From Pseudoalteromonas sp. OOF1S-7 (GTDB taxonomy: Bacteria > Pseudomonadota > Gammaproteobacteria > Enterobacterales > Alteromonadaceae), in the NCBI RefSeq assembly GCF_022347765.1, contig NZ_JAKRFZ010000027.1:1-54832 (forward strand): DNA of 54,832 nt. The letters are read 5' to 3'. Shown here in pieces: positions 17,616-27,095 of the stretch. Under the pieces are notes generated by a model. The model ran no database searches. It saw only the letters and a program-made list of their open reading frames with translations, and was not told the DNA's origin. The translations under genes were made by a program, and so were the position numbers. Position 1 is the first letter of the stretch; every line of letters begins with the position of its first letter.

Positions 17616-19022
17616 ATGAGTGTATCAGGTCTGACTGCCAGGGCGCTGCAAAAGCTCCAGCAAACCACCCACAAAACCCTCACCCGAAGTCTGGACAGGC
17701 ATGTCAAACTGGCTGTGACTGGATTCAGCGGTAGTGGTAAAACGGCCTTTATTACGGCTCTGGTTAAGCATTTAACCACTCAGGCGACGGCGCAGAACCT
17801 GCCTTTTTTTGAAGTAGTGCGTGAGCAGCGACTGGTCGCCTGTAAACAGGTGCCACAAAGCGCATTAGATATTCCCAGTTTTGAATACCAAAATGCGGTG
17901 CAACATTTACTGGCTGAACCGCCCAGCTGGCCGCCCTCTACGCAGCGGATCAACACCCTGACACTGGCACTGAAGTTTCGCTCGACGCAGGGGGTGAGAC
18001 AGCACCTTAGTGACACTCACACCGTTTACCTGGAGCTGATCGATTATCCAGGTGAATGGCTGATGGACCTGCCAATGCTGAACCAGGATTTTGCCAGCTG
18101 GAGCGAGCAACAGCTCAGGCGCCTGGCTCAGCCGGATTATGCGCATATTAGTGCACCTTTTTTGCAGCAACTGGCCAAGTTTGATGCTACGGCTGCAGTT
18201 GATGAAAGTGAGCTGGCTGCGCTGGCGAATTGTTATGCGGATGTACTTAAGCAACTCAAGGCGAAAACCCGCTTGGCACGGTTGCAGCCGGGCCGTATGT
18301 TGATCCCCGGTGAGCTTGAAGGGGCGCCAATTTTACAGTTTTTTCCGGTATCCGGGTTGGACGCTGTGCCCGAGCAGAGTCAGTATCATCATCTTGAACA
18401 GCGTTTTGAGGCCTATAAAAAGCAAGTGATCACGCCTTTTTATCGTGAGCACTTTTGCCGCTTTGACCGTCAGCTGGTGCTGGTGGACCTGCTCAGCGCA
18501 CTCAACGACGGCCATACCACGCTAACAGAGACCCAGGCTGCGTTAAGTGATACGCTGGCGATGTTCCGCCATGGTAAAAGCGGCCTGCTGGCCCGTTTGT
18601 TTCGTCCCAGCATAGACAAGGTGTTATTTGCGGCCAATAAGTGTGACAGCGTGGCGCTGGCCGATCAGGATAAGCTAACCCGTTTATTACATGCTCTGCT
18701 GTTGCCCAGCGAAAACGAACTCAGGTTCTCAGGCGTGGAAATCGATACCATGGCAATTTCATCGGTGAAGAGTACTCAGCCGAAGCAGTTGACCGAGCAG
18801 GGTAAGACCTTGTCCTGCATTTATGGCAAGCCGGTGGGGGAATCGAATTATATCAGCTATCTGCCGCCGATCCCGCCCGAGCATCTGCCCAGCGCGCAGC
18901 AATGGCCCGGGCAAGGGTATGAGTTCTTATCTTTTGAGCCTTATCCGGCTTACCAGGGGCAAATCGAACATATCCGGCTCGACCATGTATTACAGTTTTT
19001 ACTGGGAGACAAACTATTATGA
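17616..19022 (+). CDS. ycjX: YcjX-family (DUF463) P-loop NTPase
   Basis: This 468-residue protein has a P-loop GFSGSGKTAF near residues 36-45 and the downstream YLELIDYPGEWLMDLP segment typical of the YcjX/DUF463 family, a GTPase-like group associated with the Psp regulon. It lies 91 bases after pspC, and its stop overlaps the ycjF start (ATGA). In enterics ycjX and ycjF are co-regulated with pspABC. The biochemical role is unresolved. Confidence 0.92.
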   Translation: MSVSGLTARALQKLQQTTHKTLTRSLDRHVKLAVTGFSGSGKTAFITALVKHLTTQATAQNLPFFEVVREQRLVACKQVPQSALDIPSFEYQNAVQHLLAEPPSWPPSTQRINTLTLALKFRSTQGVRQHLSDTHTVYLELIDYPGEWLMDLPMLNQDFASWSEQQLRRLAQPDYAHISAPFLQQLAKFDATAAVDESELAALANCYADVLKQLKAKTRLARLQPGRMLIPGELEGAPILQFFPVSGLDAVPEQSQYHHLEQRFEAYKKQVITPFYREHFCRFDRQLVLVDLLSALNDGHTTLTETQAALSDTLAMFRHGKSGLLARLFRPSIDKVLFAANKCDSVALADQDKLTRLLHALLLPSENELRFSGVEIDTMAISSVKSTQPKQLTEQGKTLSCIYGKPVGESNYISYLPPIPPEHLPSAQQWPGQGYEFLSFEPYPAYQGQIEHIRLDHVLQFLLGDKLL

Positions 19023-20092
19023 GTGAGCCAACGCAGTCACCCCATGGCCGACGAGTTCGGGTAGAGGCGGCCCCACAGGCCGCTCAGTCAACCACTGAGC
19101 CTGAGCAGCAACAGGCCCGGCGCGTTGAACAGGGCACAGGGCGGGCAAGTATAAGTGCATCAGATGAGCGCGAGCAGACGCTTGATGCACAGTTGCAAGC
19201 GATCCCCATGGAGCCAGTTGTACAACCACACAGAGCCACTCTGAGCTGGCGTAAATTATTGCTGCTGGGTTTGGCTGTGCTGATCCCGGTAGAAATGATT
19301 CTGACACTGCTGGATGCACTTAATCGCAGCTGGGTTCTGGCCGGATTATATGGACTGGTGATTGTGAGTGCGCTGGTTGTGCTGGCTAAGTTCTGTTGGT
19401 CAGAAGTACGTGCCCTTGGCAGACTAAAAAAGCTGGAACAGCAACGCGCCGGGGCACAAAGGTTGTTAAGTAGTAACCAAATTGGCGAAGCACAAACCTG
19501 GTTAAAGCCGCTCCTCAAGCAGCATGATAAGCAACAGGTCAGTCAGTTTATGGCGACCTTACAACCCCATTTTACCGACCGGGAAGTTCTGGCACTGTAC
19601 GACAAAACCTTACTACAGGAACTGGATGAACGGGCCCGGCAACTCATCGCACAGTTTGCCAGTACCTCCGCACTAATGGTGGCGATTAGCCCCATGGCCA
19701 TTACTGATATGCTGGCTGTGTTGTGGCGAGGGGTGGTGCTGATAGAAAAGATAAGCCAGTTGTACGGAATTAAATTGGGTTATCGCAGCCGTATTGAGCT
19801 TTATCGTTTACTACTTAAACAGATCATTTTTGTCGGTGCCAGTGAGCTGTTGAGCGATCTGGCAGCCACCAGCCTGGGCGCTGAGCTACTGGGTAAGCTG
19901 TCAGCGCGTTCGGCGCAGGGTCTCAGCGCTGGCGTTTTCACAGCCCGCCTTGGTTACAAAGCGATGTCTCTATGTCGACCCATTCCCGTCAGTAAGCCTG
20001 CCGCAGGTTACTTATCGCAGACTGCACGTAAACTGGCAAACCTGTTAATACGGCAATCTTCCGGCGGATCGGAGGAGGCGGTTAAAAAGTAG
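19019..20092 (+). CDS. ycjF: YcjF-family (DUF697/TIGR01620) inner-membrane protein
   Basis: The protein has 357 residues. A hydrophilic Glu/Gln-rich N terminus of about 75 residues is followed by two membrane helices (about 80-125), a helical cytoplasmic segment and a C-terminal DUF697-like region with hydrophobic stretches. Length and topology match YcjF, the partner of YcjX. It is translationally coupled to ycjX and ends the psp unit. No clear terminator follows. Confidence 0.9.
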   Translation: MSEPTQSPHGRRVRVEAAPQAAQSTTEPEQQQARRVEQGTGRASISASDEREQTLDAQLQAIPMEPVVQPHRATLSWRKLLLLGLAVLIPVEMILTLLDALNRSWVLAGLYGLVIVSALVVLAKFCWSEVRALGRLKKLEQQRAGAQRLLSSNQIGEAQTWLKPLLKQHDKQQVSQFMATLQPHFTDREVLALYDKTLLQELDERARQLIAQFASTSALMVAISPMAITDMLAVLWRGVVLIEKISQLYGIKLGYRSRIELYRLLLKQIIFVGASELLSDLAATSLGAELLGKLSARSAQGLSAGVFTARLGYKAMSLCRPIPVSKPAAGYLSQTARKLANLLIRQSSGGSEEAVKK

Positions 20093-20170
20093 TTTGTAAG
20101 TGTTTACTGTTGTTATTTTGTTTGTTCTTACTGGTTTTTTATTTTTCTTCTCTTTCTTGTGACAACTTAT

Positions 20171-20205
20171 GTGTACACCCGGGTTAATTTAACCGGCCCG
20201 GGTTA
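20171..20205 (+). promoter_or_regulatory. Operator-like repeats upstream of methionine gamma-lyase
   Basis: A palindrome GTGTACAC (20171-20178) runs into two direct copies of CCCGGGTTA at 20178-20186 and 20197-20205, 19 bases apart start to start. TTTAACCGG between them makes an inverted match to the first copy. Two-turn spacing suggests a protein-binding site, but no regulator is assigned. Confidence 0.4.
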
Positions 20206-20261
20206 GCCATCTGCGCGTCCGGCACGCTTGTACATTTTTGCGCCATGGAATATCTAATTGG

Positions 20262-20275
20262 TATTCGTCCGAATA
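20262..20275 (+). promoter_or_regulatory. Perfect inverted repeat at the methionine gamma-lyase leader
   Basis: TATTCG-TC-CGAATA lies 17 bases before the ATG at 20293, just ahead of the GGTAAG ribosome-binding region. It could be an operator or a small leader hairpin that affects translation. No known motif was recognised with confidence. Confidence 0.4.
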
Positions 20276-20292
20276 ACAAAAATAGGTAAGCA

Positions 20293-21471
20293 ATGAAGAA
20301 GCTACATGATCAGACCAATTGTATCCATGGTCCCAACCACTTTAATGACCCACATGGTGCCCTGACAGCGCCTCTGTATCAGAGTTCGACGTTCAAGTTC
20401 AAAGATGCAGCTCAAGGCGCGGCGCGTTTTGCTGGTGAAGAAGCTGGCTATATCTATACCCGTCTTGGTAACCCGACAACCCGGGAGCTGGAAGAGAAGC
20501 TGGCCCAGCTCGAAGAAATGGAAGATGCAGCAGCGACGGCGACCGGTATGGGGGCGGTATCAGCTTCTGTGCTGAGCTTTCTGCAGCAGGGTGACCACTT
20601 GATCGCATCCAAGGCACTGTATGGGTGCAGTTTTGCCTTATTTGCGCATATGCTGCCCAAGTTTGGCATTGAGGTGACCTTTGTCGATATGACAGACTCG
20701 CAGGCGCTGGCCGATGCGCTGCAGCCAAATAGTAAGATGTTATTTGCTGAAACGCCGATCAATCCCAATATGACGGTACTGGATTTGGTCATGCTGGGGC
20801 AGTTTGCTCAGCAACACAAGTTGATCAGTGTCATCGACAATACCTTTATGACGCCGTTACTGCAAAAACCCAAGCACTATGGCATTGATATTGTGATCCA
20901 CAGCGCAACAAAATACCTCAATGGTCATGGCGACGTTGTGGCTGGTATTGTTTGCGGCAGTGCAGAACACATTGAGACTATCAAACTTACTGTACTGAAG
21001 GACATTGGGGCAACGATTAGCCCGCACGATGCCTGGTTGATCAATCGAGGCCTCAGAACTTTACACTTGCGTGTTGCAAGGCACTGTGAAAATGCGCAAA
21101 AAGTGGCGGAGTTTCTCGATAGCCACCCTAAGGTTGATACCGTTTATTATCCGGGTTTGCCAGCGCACCCGGGGTACCGTTTCCTTGGTGAGCAAATGAA
21201 AGGTGCCGGGGGCGTGATTGCATTTGAAATCAAAGGCGGGGTGAGCGAAGGCGAGAAGTTTATTAATGCGACCGAGCTGTGCACTCTGGCGGTCAGCTTG
21301 GGCGACCCGGAAACCTTGATCCAGCATCCAGCATCAATGACGCACTCTCCTTATACCAGGGAAGAACGTCTGGCTGCAGGGATTTCTGATGGCCTGATCC
21401 GTATTTCTGTCGGACTTGAGGCTGTGGAGGATATTATCGAAGACCTGGAAAATGCATTTGCTTGTATATAG
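20293..21471 (+). CDS. mdeA: Methionine gamma-lyase (PLP-dependent, Cys/Met metabolism family)
   Basis: The protein has 392 residues, the usual length for the family. Visible hallmarks are YTRLGNPT (phosphate-binding Tyr and Arg), the PLP lysine in SATKYLNGHGD near residue 207, and the SLGDPETLIQHPASMTHSPY block. A cysteine in YGCSF near residue 111 corresponds to the active-site Cys of methionine gamma-lyases and separates them from most cystathionine lyases. The reaction converts methionine to methanethiol, 2-oxobutyrate and ammonia. It stands alone, flanked by roughly 200-base spacers. Cystathionine gamma-lyase activity is the main alternative. Confidence 0.87.
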   Translation: MKKLHDQTNCIHGPNHFNDPHGALTAPLYQSSTFKFKDAAQGAARFAGEEAGYIYTRLGNPTTRELEEKLAQLEEMEDAAATATGMGAVSASVLSFLQQGDHLIASKALYGCSFALFAHMLPKFGIEVTFVDMTDSQALADALQPNSKMLFAETPINPNMTVLDLVMLGQFAQQHKLISVIDNTFMTPLLQKPKHYGIDIVIHSATKYLNGHGDVVAGIVCGSAEHIETIKLTVLKDIGATISPHDAWLINRGLRTLHLRVARHCENAQKVAEFLDSHPKVDTVYYPGLPAHPGYRFLGEQMKGAGGVIAFEIKGGVSEGEKFINATELCTLAVSLGDPETLIQHPASMTHSPYTREERLAAGISDGLIRISVGLEAVEDIIEDLENAFACI

Positions 21472-21536
21472 ATGTTTACGGTTGTATCCTCTGTGATGCC
21501 CTTTAAATAAGGGGTGTATTATTTTGTTGCTAATCA

Positions 21537-21554
21537 TGTAAGATAAACTGTACA
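21537..21554 (+). promoter_or_regulatory. TyrR/PhhR-type box upstream of phhA
   Basis: TGTAAG-ATAAAC-TGTACA matches the TyrR-family consensus TGTAAA-N6-TTTACA with one change in each half-site and exact spacing. It is centred about 140 bases before the phhA start, a normal position for an activator of phenylalanine catabolism. The regulator gene is not in the window. Confidence 0.6.
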
Positions 21555-21684
21555 AAATTACCCTTTCTGGCCGGGCCGATTTCAGGTCTGGCTATTAAAC
21601 TTTTCCTCACTTTTACATAGTATCCGGGTAACACTTTGACGCGTTGTTTTTCTTCAAATACGGCGCATTACCAAGAAGGTTACT

Positions 21685-22482
21685 ATGGCTAAATCGAGTA
21701 AATACACGTCTAAACAGCCCAACGAGCAGGGCCTGATCGAATGGACAGAAGAAGAAAATCAGATCTGGTCTGAACTGGTTGCCAGACAGCTAGAGTGCAT
21801 TAAAGGCAAAGCGTGTGATGAGTACCTCGAAGGCCTGCGAAAAATCAATTTACCCCACGACCGTATCCCACAGCTACACGAGCTGAACGAGGTACTGGAG
21901 CGTGAGACGGGCTGGCAGGTAGCGCCAGTACCAGCATTGATCGACTTTGATGAGTTTTTCCGCCTGCTTGCTAACAAGCAGTTCCCGGTTGCGACTTTTA
22001 TCCGAAGCAGAGAGGAATTCGACTATCTGCAGGAGCCGGATATCTTCCACGAAATTTTTGGTCACTGTGCGATGCTGACTAACCCGGCGTTTGCGGAATT
22101 TACGCATAAGTACGGTCAACTGGGCTATGCCGCAGAGAAAAAAGACCGCGTGTATCTGGCCCGTCTGTACTGGTTTACCGTTGAGTTTGGTCTGATGCAG
22201 ACCAAAGATGGCCTGCGCATTTATGGCGGCGGGATCTTATCAAGCCCGGGTGAAACTCAATACGTTTACAGCGGCGAGCCTCAGATCAACCCGTTAGAAG
22301 TACTTGATGTACTGCGCACACCATATCGAATTGATATTATGCAGCCTTTGTACTACACCATTAACGCCATTGACGATTTGTTTGATATCTCACAAATGGA
22401 TATTATGGCGCAGGTACGTAAGGCCAAAGAACTGGGTCTGTTTGAGCCTAAGTTCCCACCTAAAAACAAACTAGCAAGTTAA
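21685..22482 (+). CDS. phhA: Phenylalanine 4-monooxygenase
   Basis: This 265-residue enzyme has the length of bacterial single-domain phenylalanine hydroxylases. Iron ligands are visible as H122 and H127 in FHEIFGHCAM and E167 in WFTVEFGLM. It oxidises phenylalanine to tyrosine using tetrahydropterin and oxygen. GAAGGTTACT precedes the ATG. The pterin-recycling gene phhB follows ten bases after the stop, so the pair forms an operon. A TyrR-like box upstream suggests induction by aromatic amino acids. Confidence 0.96.
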   Translation: MAKSSKYTSKQPNEQGLIEWTEEENQIWSELVARQLECIKGKACDEYLEGLRKINLPHDRIPQLHELNEVLERETGWQVAPVPALIDFDEFFRLLANKQFPVATFIRSREEFDYLQEPDIFHEIFGHCAMLTNPAFAEFTHKYGQLGYAAEKKDRVYLARLYWFTVEFGLMQTKDGLRIYGGGILSSPGETQYVYSGEPQINPLEVLDVLRTPYRIDIMQPLYYTINAIDDLFDISQMDIMAQVRKAKELGLFEPKFPPKNKLAS

Positions 22483-22492
22483 GGATTTATTG

Positions 22493-22837
22493 ATGTCTGA
22501 TTTAAGTGCACAAAAATGTGAAGCGTGTCGTGCGGATGCGCCTAAAGTGTCAGATGCCGAATTAGCTGAACTGATCAAGCTGATCCCGGATTGGGTGCCA
22601 GAAGTACGTGACGGCATTATGCAGCTTGAGCGTGTTTACAAGTTTAAGAACTTTAAGCAAGCCATTGCATTCACCAACAAAGTAGGTGATATGGCAGAAG
22701 ATGAAGGTCACCACCCGGGTCTGTTGACTGAGTGGGGCAAAGTGACAGTAACCTGGTGGAGCCACTCTATCAAAGGCCTGCACAAAAACGACTTTATCTG
22801 TGCGGCGAAAACCGACGAGATCTTTGCTGCACTGTAA
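22493..22837 (+). CDS. phhB: Pterin-4a-carbinolamine dehydratase
   Basis: The protein has 114 residues from ATG 22493. A TTG three bases earlier is less likely because AAGGA (22481-22485) sits seven bases from the ATG. The active-site cluster EGHHPGLLTEWGKVTVTWWSH carries the conserved His-His and later His of the family (key residues H-H-P and W-S-H). It regenerates the pterin cofactor used by PhhA. It is followed at once by a strong terminator. Confidence 0.95.
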   Translation: MSDLSAQKCEACRADAPKVSDAELAELIKLIPDWVPEVRDGIMQLERVYKFKNFKQAIAFTNKVGDMAEDEGHHPGLLTEWGKVTVTWWSHSIKGLHKNDFICAAKTDEIFAAL

Positions 22838-22851
22838 GTGCCGGGCAAAAT

Positions 22852-22876
22852 AAAAAGGCGCATCAGCGCCTTTTTT
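22852..22876. terminator. Bidirectional intrinsic terminator, phhB/barA
   Basis: AAAAAGGCGC pairs with GCGCCTTTTT across the loop ATCA. The A-run and T-run make it effective on both strands, serving phhB from the left and barA from the right. Confidence 0.9.
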
Positions 22877-22902
22877 AATGTCTGCTACCCGCTCAACTTT
22901 TG

Positions 22903-25683
22903 CTAATGCGTTAACGTCGGGCCTGATACCACCTGGGCGTCCCGTTCCAGATGCGCCAACTCATCAATCAGCTCCAGCAACTCCGGCTCAATATAATCAA
23001 AGTCACGGGATTGTTTTAAGGCCGTTTCCAGCGTTTCGGCAAGGTTCTTGAGCGTCGGCACACCGGTATAACAGCAGGCGCCATGAAACTTGTGGATCAC
23101 CGTCAGCAGCGTTTGGGTATCTTCCTGTTGCGCCGACTCACTCAGCTGGCTGAGGGTTTCGGGGACACTTTGCAACAACATATCCAGCATCTCCAGGGCC
23201 AGCTCCGGTTTATTGCCTGCGCGTTGCAGGGCCAGCTCCCAGTCCAGCAAGTGGCTTTCAAACGGGGCAATGCTGGCCACCTGAGGCTGTTGTGCTTTTT
23301 GCTTCTCCGGAGGTAATGAGGGGCTATGGTCACATATGATCTGACGCAGCATGTCTTCATCGATGGGCTTAGTCATATAGCCGTTAAAGCCATCTTTGAT
23401 CAATTGCTCCTTCTCGCCTGTCAGCGCGTGTGCTGTTACCGCGATGATAGGGGTATCATCATTCAGTGAAGATTCTTTAATCGTTCTGCACGCGGTGATG
23501 CCATCCATGATCGGCATCTGAATATCCATAAAGATCAGGTCGTACTTTTGTGACTTACATAAACTCACCGCCTGCGCACCATTGTGGGCCGTATCTATGG
23601 TATCGACCTGCTCTTCCAGCAAGGTATAAAGCAGTTTTAAATTGGCATCATTGTCATCGGCTATCAGCACTTTGAGCGGCAGGTGCGCTAAGTCTGTGTC
23701 GTCAATTGATACGCTGGGATGATCCAAGCGGTAAGGCGCTGCCAGCATATCGCACAGTTTTCTGTGGTGCATAGGTTTGCTGATACAGGCATCGGCACCA
23801 CTGCCAATTAATGATTCGCGCATATTATGAGAAATGGTATTGACCATCAGGTACAGATAATCGGCCATCTCTCTGGCCTGGGTAATATAGGCCTTCACGG
23901 TTTGCATATCATCCACCGTTGCCATATTGCCGATCAGGCAGATGTCATACTTAAACTCCTGCTCCAGGGCGGCAAAGAAAGTCTCTTCATTTTTACAGCA
24001 GGTGACCTGCATTGCCCAATCCTCAAGTTGAGCCTGAACAGCGTTGCGGGTGTGCTCTTGCGGCTCAAAGTACAGCACGCGTTTGTTTTCCAGCGGCTTG
24101 GTCGGCAGGTCGTCGTCAAATAAACGGCTTGGCAGATTAAAAATGGCATTAAAGGTAAAGCACGAGCCACTGCCAGGCGCAGAGTTCAGCGTGATGCGGC
24201 CACTCATGGCTTCGACAATATGTTTGGTGATGATTAAGCCAAGGCCCGTGCCGCCGAATTTGCGGGTTATGCTGGAGTCGGCCTGAGCAAATGGTGTAAA
24301 TAAGGTATCTTGTTTTTCTTGCGCAATGCCCAGTCCGGTATCACTGACTGAGATTAGCAGCGAGGTTTGGCTGTCGCCTTTGAGGCGGTGGCTGATATCG
24401 ACCTTCACTGAGCCCTTTTCAGTGAACTTGATGGCATTGCTGATCAGATTGATCAGCACCTGTTTAAAGCGTGTCGGGTCGCCCACCAGGTTGTCCGGTA
24501 CCTGGCGATTAATCGCAATCGACAGTTCCAGTTGTTTTTCATAGGCGCTCGGGGCAAGCAGCGTCATCACTTCATTGACTGCATCTCTGAGCTGGAACTG
24601 TATACTTTCCAGCTCCATGGCGCCGGCTTCAAGCTTCGAAAAGTCGAGAATATCACTGATGATGGTCAGCAGGCTGTTGGCCGACAGCTCTATGGTATCT
24701 AAGTAGTCTTTCTGGTGCTTATTAAGGGGCGTTTTATAGAGCTGGCGGGTAAAGCCAATCACGCCGTTGAGCGGGGTTCTGAGTTCGTGACTCATCTTAG
24801 CGAGGAAGTCGGATTTTACCCGGTTGGCCACCTGGGCTTCTTTTTTCGCAATATTCAGCTGGATATTCTGGGTTTCGTACTGCTCCAGCGTTTCCCGGTA
24901 ATCGCTGGTGGCCTGATCTATGTGCTTTTGCATTTCATCGCGTTGCAGCACCATTTTTTCACTGATGGTGATCAGACCTTCACGGAGCAAGTCGAATTCG
25001 CCCTGCATGGGCTGATCGACGCCAATTTTGGTTTTGCCTTCGAGTAGTTTGTCCGTGGCCAGCAGCAAGTGAGACAGCGGCGTTGAAAACATCCGGCTGA
25101 GCCGTGTCGAGACAAAGGCACTCAGCAACAACGCCACCATAATAATGGCGCCACTGAACAGCAGCGCTTGCTGCTGGCCAATGATGGCCTGATCTTTACT
25201 GAGCTCTATCATGAGCAATGCGGTGGTCCGGGTATGGGCATTTTGCCAGTCGGAGGCGGGCTGTTGTTGTTGCTGTTTTACAGGGGCAAAAATAATGTAT
25301 CTGTCGAGGTACTGAACGATTTCAGTGGCATGTAATTCAGTGACATTACCTCGATAATGCAACTGATTAAAATCATTGTGATAGTTACTGGTCAACAGCA
25401 ATTGATTGTCTTCATTAAACAGCGCGATGCTATTGACGAAATTGCCATGCTGGTTGTGGGTGGTGGTGATCACCCGATGTAATCTGGCTTTATCTCGTTC
25501 AGCCAGGGGTTGTTCCACTGTCATTGCCAGGGTGTTGGCCAGGCTGGTGCCTTGTTGCTTGAGGATTTGTTCAAGCTCAACGTAACGATTTATAGTAAAA
25601 TAACCGCCAAGTACCAGGCCGATTAACACCGTTGGGATCAGGGTCAACACTAAAACGCTGTCGCGCAAACTCAATTTAGACAT
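22903..25683 (-). CDS. barA: BarA-type hybrid sensor histidine kinase
   Basis: This 926-residue tripartite kinase begins with a membrane helix (about 10-30), a periplasmic sensor and a second helix (about 175-195), followed by HAMP. The kinase domain contains FLAKMSHELRTPLNGVIGF (phosphorylatable His) and the ATPase boxes DTGLGIA and GGTGLGL. A degenerate receiver-like segment is followed by a true receiver (FMDIQMPIMDG) and a C-terminal Hpt domain (IHKFHGACCYTG). BarA phosphorylates UvrY/GacA, which activates CsrB-type RNAs. It is divergent from rlmD, as in many gammaproteobacteria. Confidence 0.94.
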   Translation of the reverse strand: MSKLSLRDSVLVLTLIPTVLIGLVLGGYFTINRYVELEQILKQQGTSLANTLAMTVEQPLAERDKARLHRVITTTHNQHGNFVNSIALFNEDNQLLLTSNYHNDFNQLHYRGNVTELHATEIVQYLDRYIIFAPVKQQQQQPASDWQNAHTRTTALLMIELSKDQAIIGQQQALLFSGAIIMVALLLSAFVSTRLSRMFSTPLSHLLLATDKLLEGKTKIGVDQPMQGEFDLLREGLITISEKMVLQRDEMQKHIDQATSDYRETLEQYETQNIQLNIAKKEAQVANRVKSDFLAKMSHELRTPLNGVIGFTRQLYKTPLNKHQKDYLDTIELSANSLLTIISDILDFSKLEAGAMELESIQFQLRDAVNEVMTLLAPSAYEKQLELSIAINRQVPDNLVGDPTRFKQVLINLISNAIKFTEKGSVKVDISHRLKGDSQTSLLISVSDTGLGIAQEKQDTLFTPFAQADSSITRKFGGTGLGLIITKHIVEAMSGRITLNSAPGSGSCFTFNAIFNLPSRLFDDDLPTKPLENKRVLYFEPQEHTRNAVQAQLEDWAMQVTCCKNEETFFAALEQEFKYDICLIGNMATVDDMQTVKAYITQAREMADYLYLMVNTISHNMRESLIGSGADACISKPMHHRKLCDMLAAPYRLDHPSVSIDDTDLAHLPLKVLIADDNDANLKLLYTLLEEQVDTIDTAHNGAQAVSLCKSQKYDLIFMDIQMPIMDGITACRTIKESSLNDDTPIIAVTAHALTGEKEQLIKDGFNGYMTKPIDEDMLRQIICDHSPSLPPEKQKAQQPQVASIAPFESHLLDWELALQRAGNKPELALEMLDMLLQSVPETLSQLSESAQQEDTQTLLTVIHKFHGACCYTGVPTLKNLAETLETALKQSRDFDYIEPELLELIDELAHLERDAQVVSGPTLTH

Positions 25684-25765
25684 AAATTGGATGTAAAACA
25701 GTAAGTAGTCTGAGTCCTAGAGTATCGAGTTAACAGGTGTTTAGCAATCTTATAGGGGCGGCAAT

Positions 25766-27091
25766 ATGGCACAAATATTTCGTGCTGGAAAATCTTCTAA
25801 ACAACGTAGTAAGCAAGTTGAGACAGTTGAGCTGACAATCGACTCGCTGGATCATCAGGGGCGCGGTGTTTGCAGACACCAGGGAAAAGTCGGCTTTGTG
25901 GATGGTGCACTGCGTTCCGAGCGGGTTAAAGCACGTATAAAGACACAAAAAAGTCGTGTTTTCGAAGCGCAAACCGTCAAGGTGCTGGAGGCAAGTGAGG
26001 AGCGGGTTACGCCGTTTTGCGATTACTATCAACAATGTGGTGGCTGCTCGTTACAGCATCTGGATGCCAGTGCGCAGCTGGTGCACAAGCAGCAGGCGGT
26101 GTCGGCCTTATTTGACAAATTCGCCAAAGCAACTGAGTTGCCCTGGCAGGCGTCACTGACAGGGCCCGATCGTCATTATCGCCGCGCAGGGCGCATTGCC
26201 TGCATCTATGACAAACAAAATAACCAGCTCAGACTAGGGTTTCGCTCCGCCGGGTCAAAGAAAATTATTGAAATTGATCACTGTGCGGTCATGGTTGATG
26301 CCTTTGCTGGTGGCTTTGAGGCGCTGCGCCGGGCGCTGAGCGCCCACCCTGAGCTGCGCAGTGTCAGTCATATCCAGTTTTGTGCCGCAGATAATGGTGC
26401 GTTTGTGTTGCTGCGTCATACCCGGGTGATTAGCTCACAGGTTAAAGCACAATTTGCAGAGCGCCTTGCGGGGCAAAACTGGCAGCTTGTCTGGGATGAT
26501 GGCAAGTCTCAGCCACAATATGCGCTGTTGCCTGCTTATGAAAGCGCCGGCGTGACGTTTGCGTTTAAGCTCGACAACTTTATTCAGGTGAACCGAGATA
26601 TTAATGAACAAATGCTGCAAAGGGCACTCGAGTGGCTGGATTTGAAGGGCAGGGAACAGGTTCTGGACCTGTTTTGTGGCATAGGCAACTTCTCCTTATT
26701 GCTGGCAAAATACGCAAACAAGGTGGTTGCGGTAGAAGGGGTGGCTGAGTCGGTTGCAATGGCACGGCAAAATGCGCACACTAACCACATCGACACGGTC
26801 AGTTTTCATCAGTTTGACCTCACTCAGCCCCTGACGACGGCGAACTGGTTTCATGCGGCGCTGGATGTGCTGGTGTTAGACCCCTCACGCACCGGGGCGT
26901 ACGAGATATTACGCCAGTTGCCGTTGACGCAATTTAAACAGGTTTTATATGTGTCCTGCGATCCGGTGACCATGGCCAGAGATGCGGCATTGCTACTGGA
27001 AGCGGGCTTTGTGGTCGATAAAGTGTGTTTAATGAATATGTTCCCGCACACAGGACATATAGAAACCATGGCGTTGTTCCAAAGGAGGTAG
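25766..27091 (+). CDS. rlmD: 23S rRNA m5U1939 methyltransferase RlmD (RumA)
   Basis: The protein has 441 residues. An N-terminal TRAM domain precedes a four-cysteine iron-sulphur motif (FCDYYQQCGGCSLQH). A Rossmann methyltransferase domain contains VLDLFCGIGNFSL and the catalytic cysteine in LYVSCDPVTM. It makes 5-methyluridine in 23S rRNA with S-adenosylmethionine. AGGGGCGG precedes the start. Its stop lies within the ribosome-binding region of relA, so the two are likely co-transcribed. Confidence 0.95.
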   Translation: MAQIFRAGKSSKQRSKQVETVELTIDSLDHQGRGVCRHQGKVGFVDGALRSERVKARIKTQKSRVFEAQTVKVLEASEERVTPFCDYYQQCGGCSLQHLDASAQLVHKQQAVSALFDKFAKATELPWQASLTGPDRHYRRAGRIACIYDKQNNQLRLGFRSAGSKKIIEIDHCAVMVDAFAGGFEALRRALSAHPELRSVSHIQFCAADNGAFVLLRHTRVISSQVKAQFAERLAGQNWQLVWDDGKSQPQYALLPAYESAGVTFAFKLDNFIQVNRDINEQMLQRALEWLDLKGREQVLDLFCGIGNFSLLLAKYANKVVAVEGVAESVAMARQNAHTNHIDTVSFHQFDLTQPLTTANWFHAALDVLVLDPSRTGAYEILRQLPLTQFKQVLYVSCDPVTMARDAALLLEAGFVVDKVCLMNMFPHTGHIETMALFQRR

Positions 27092-27095
27092 TCAT

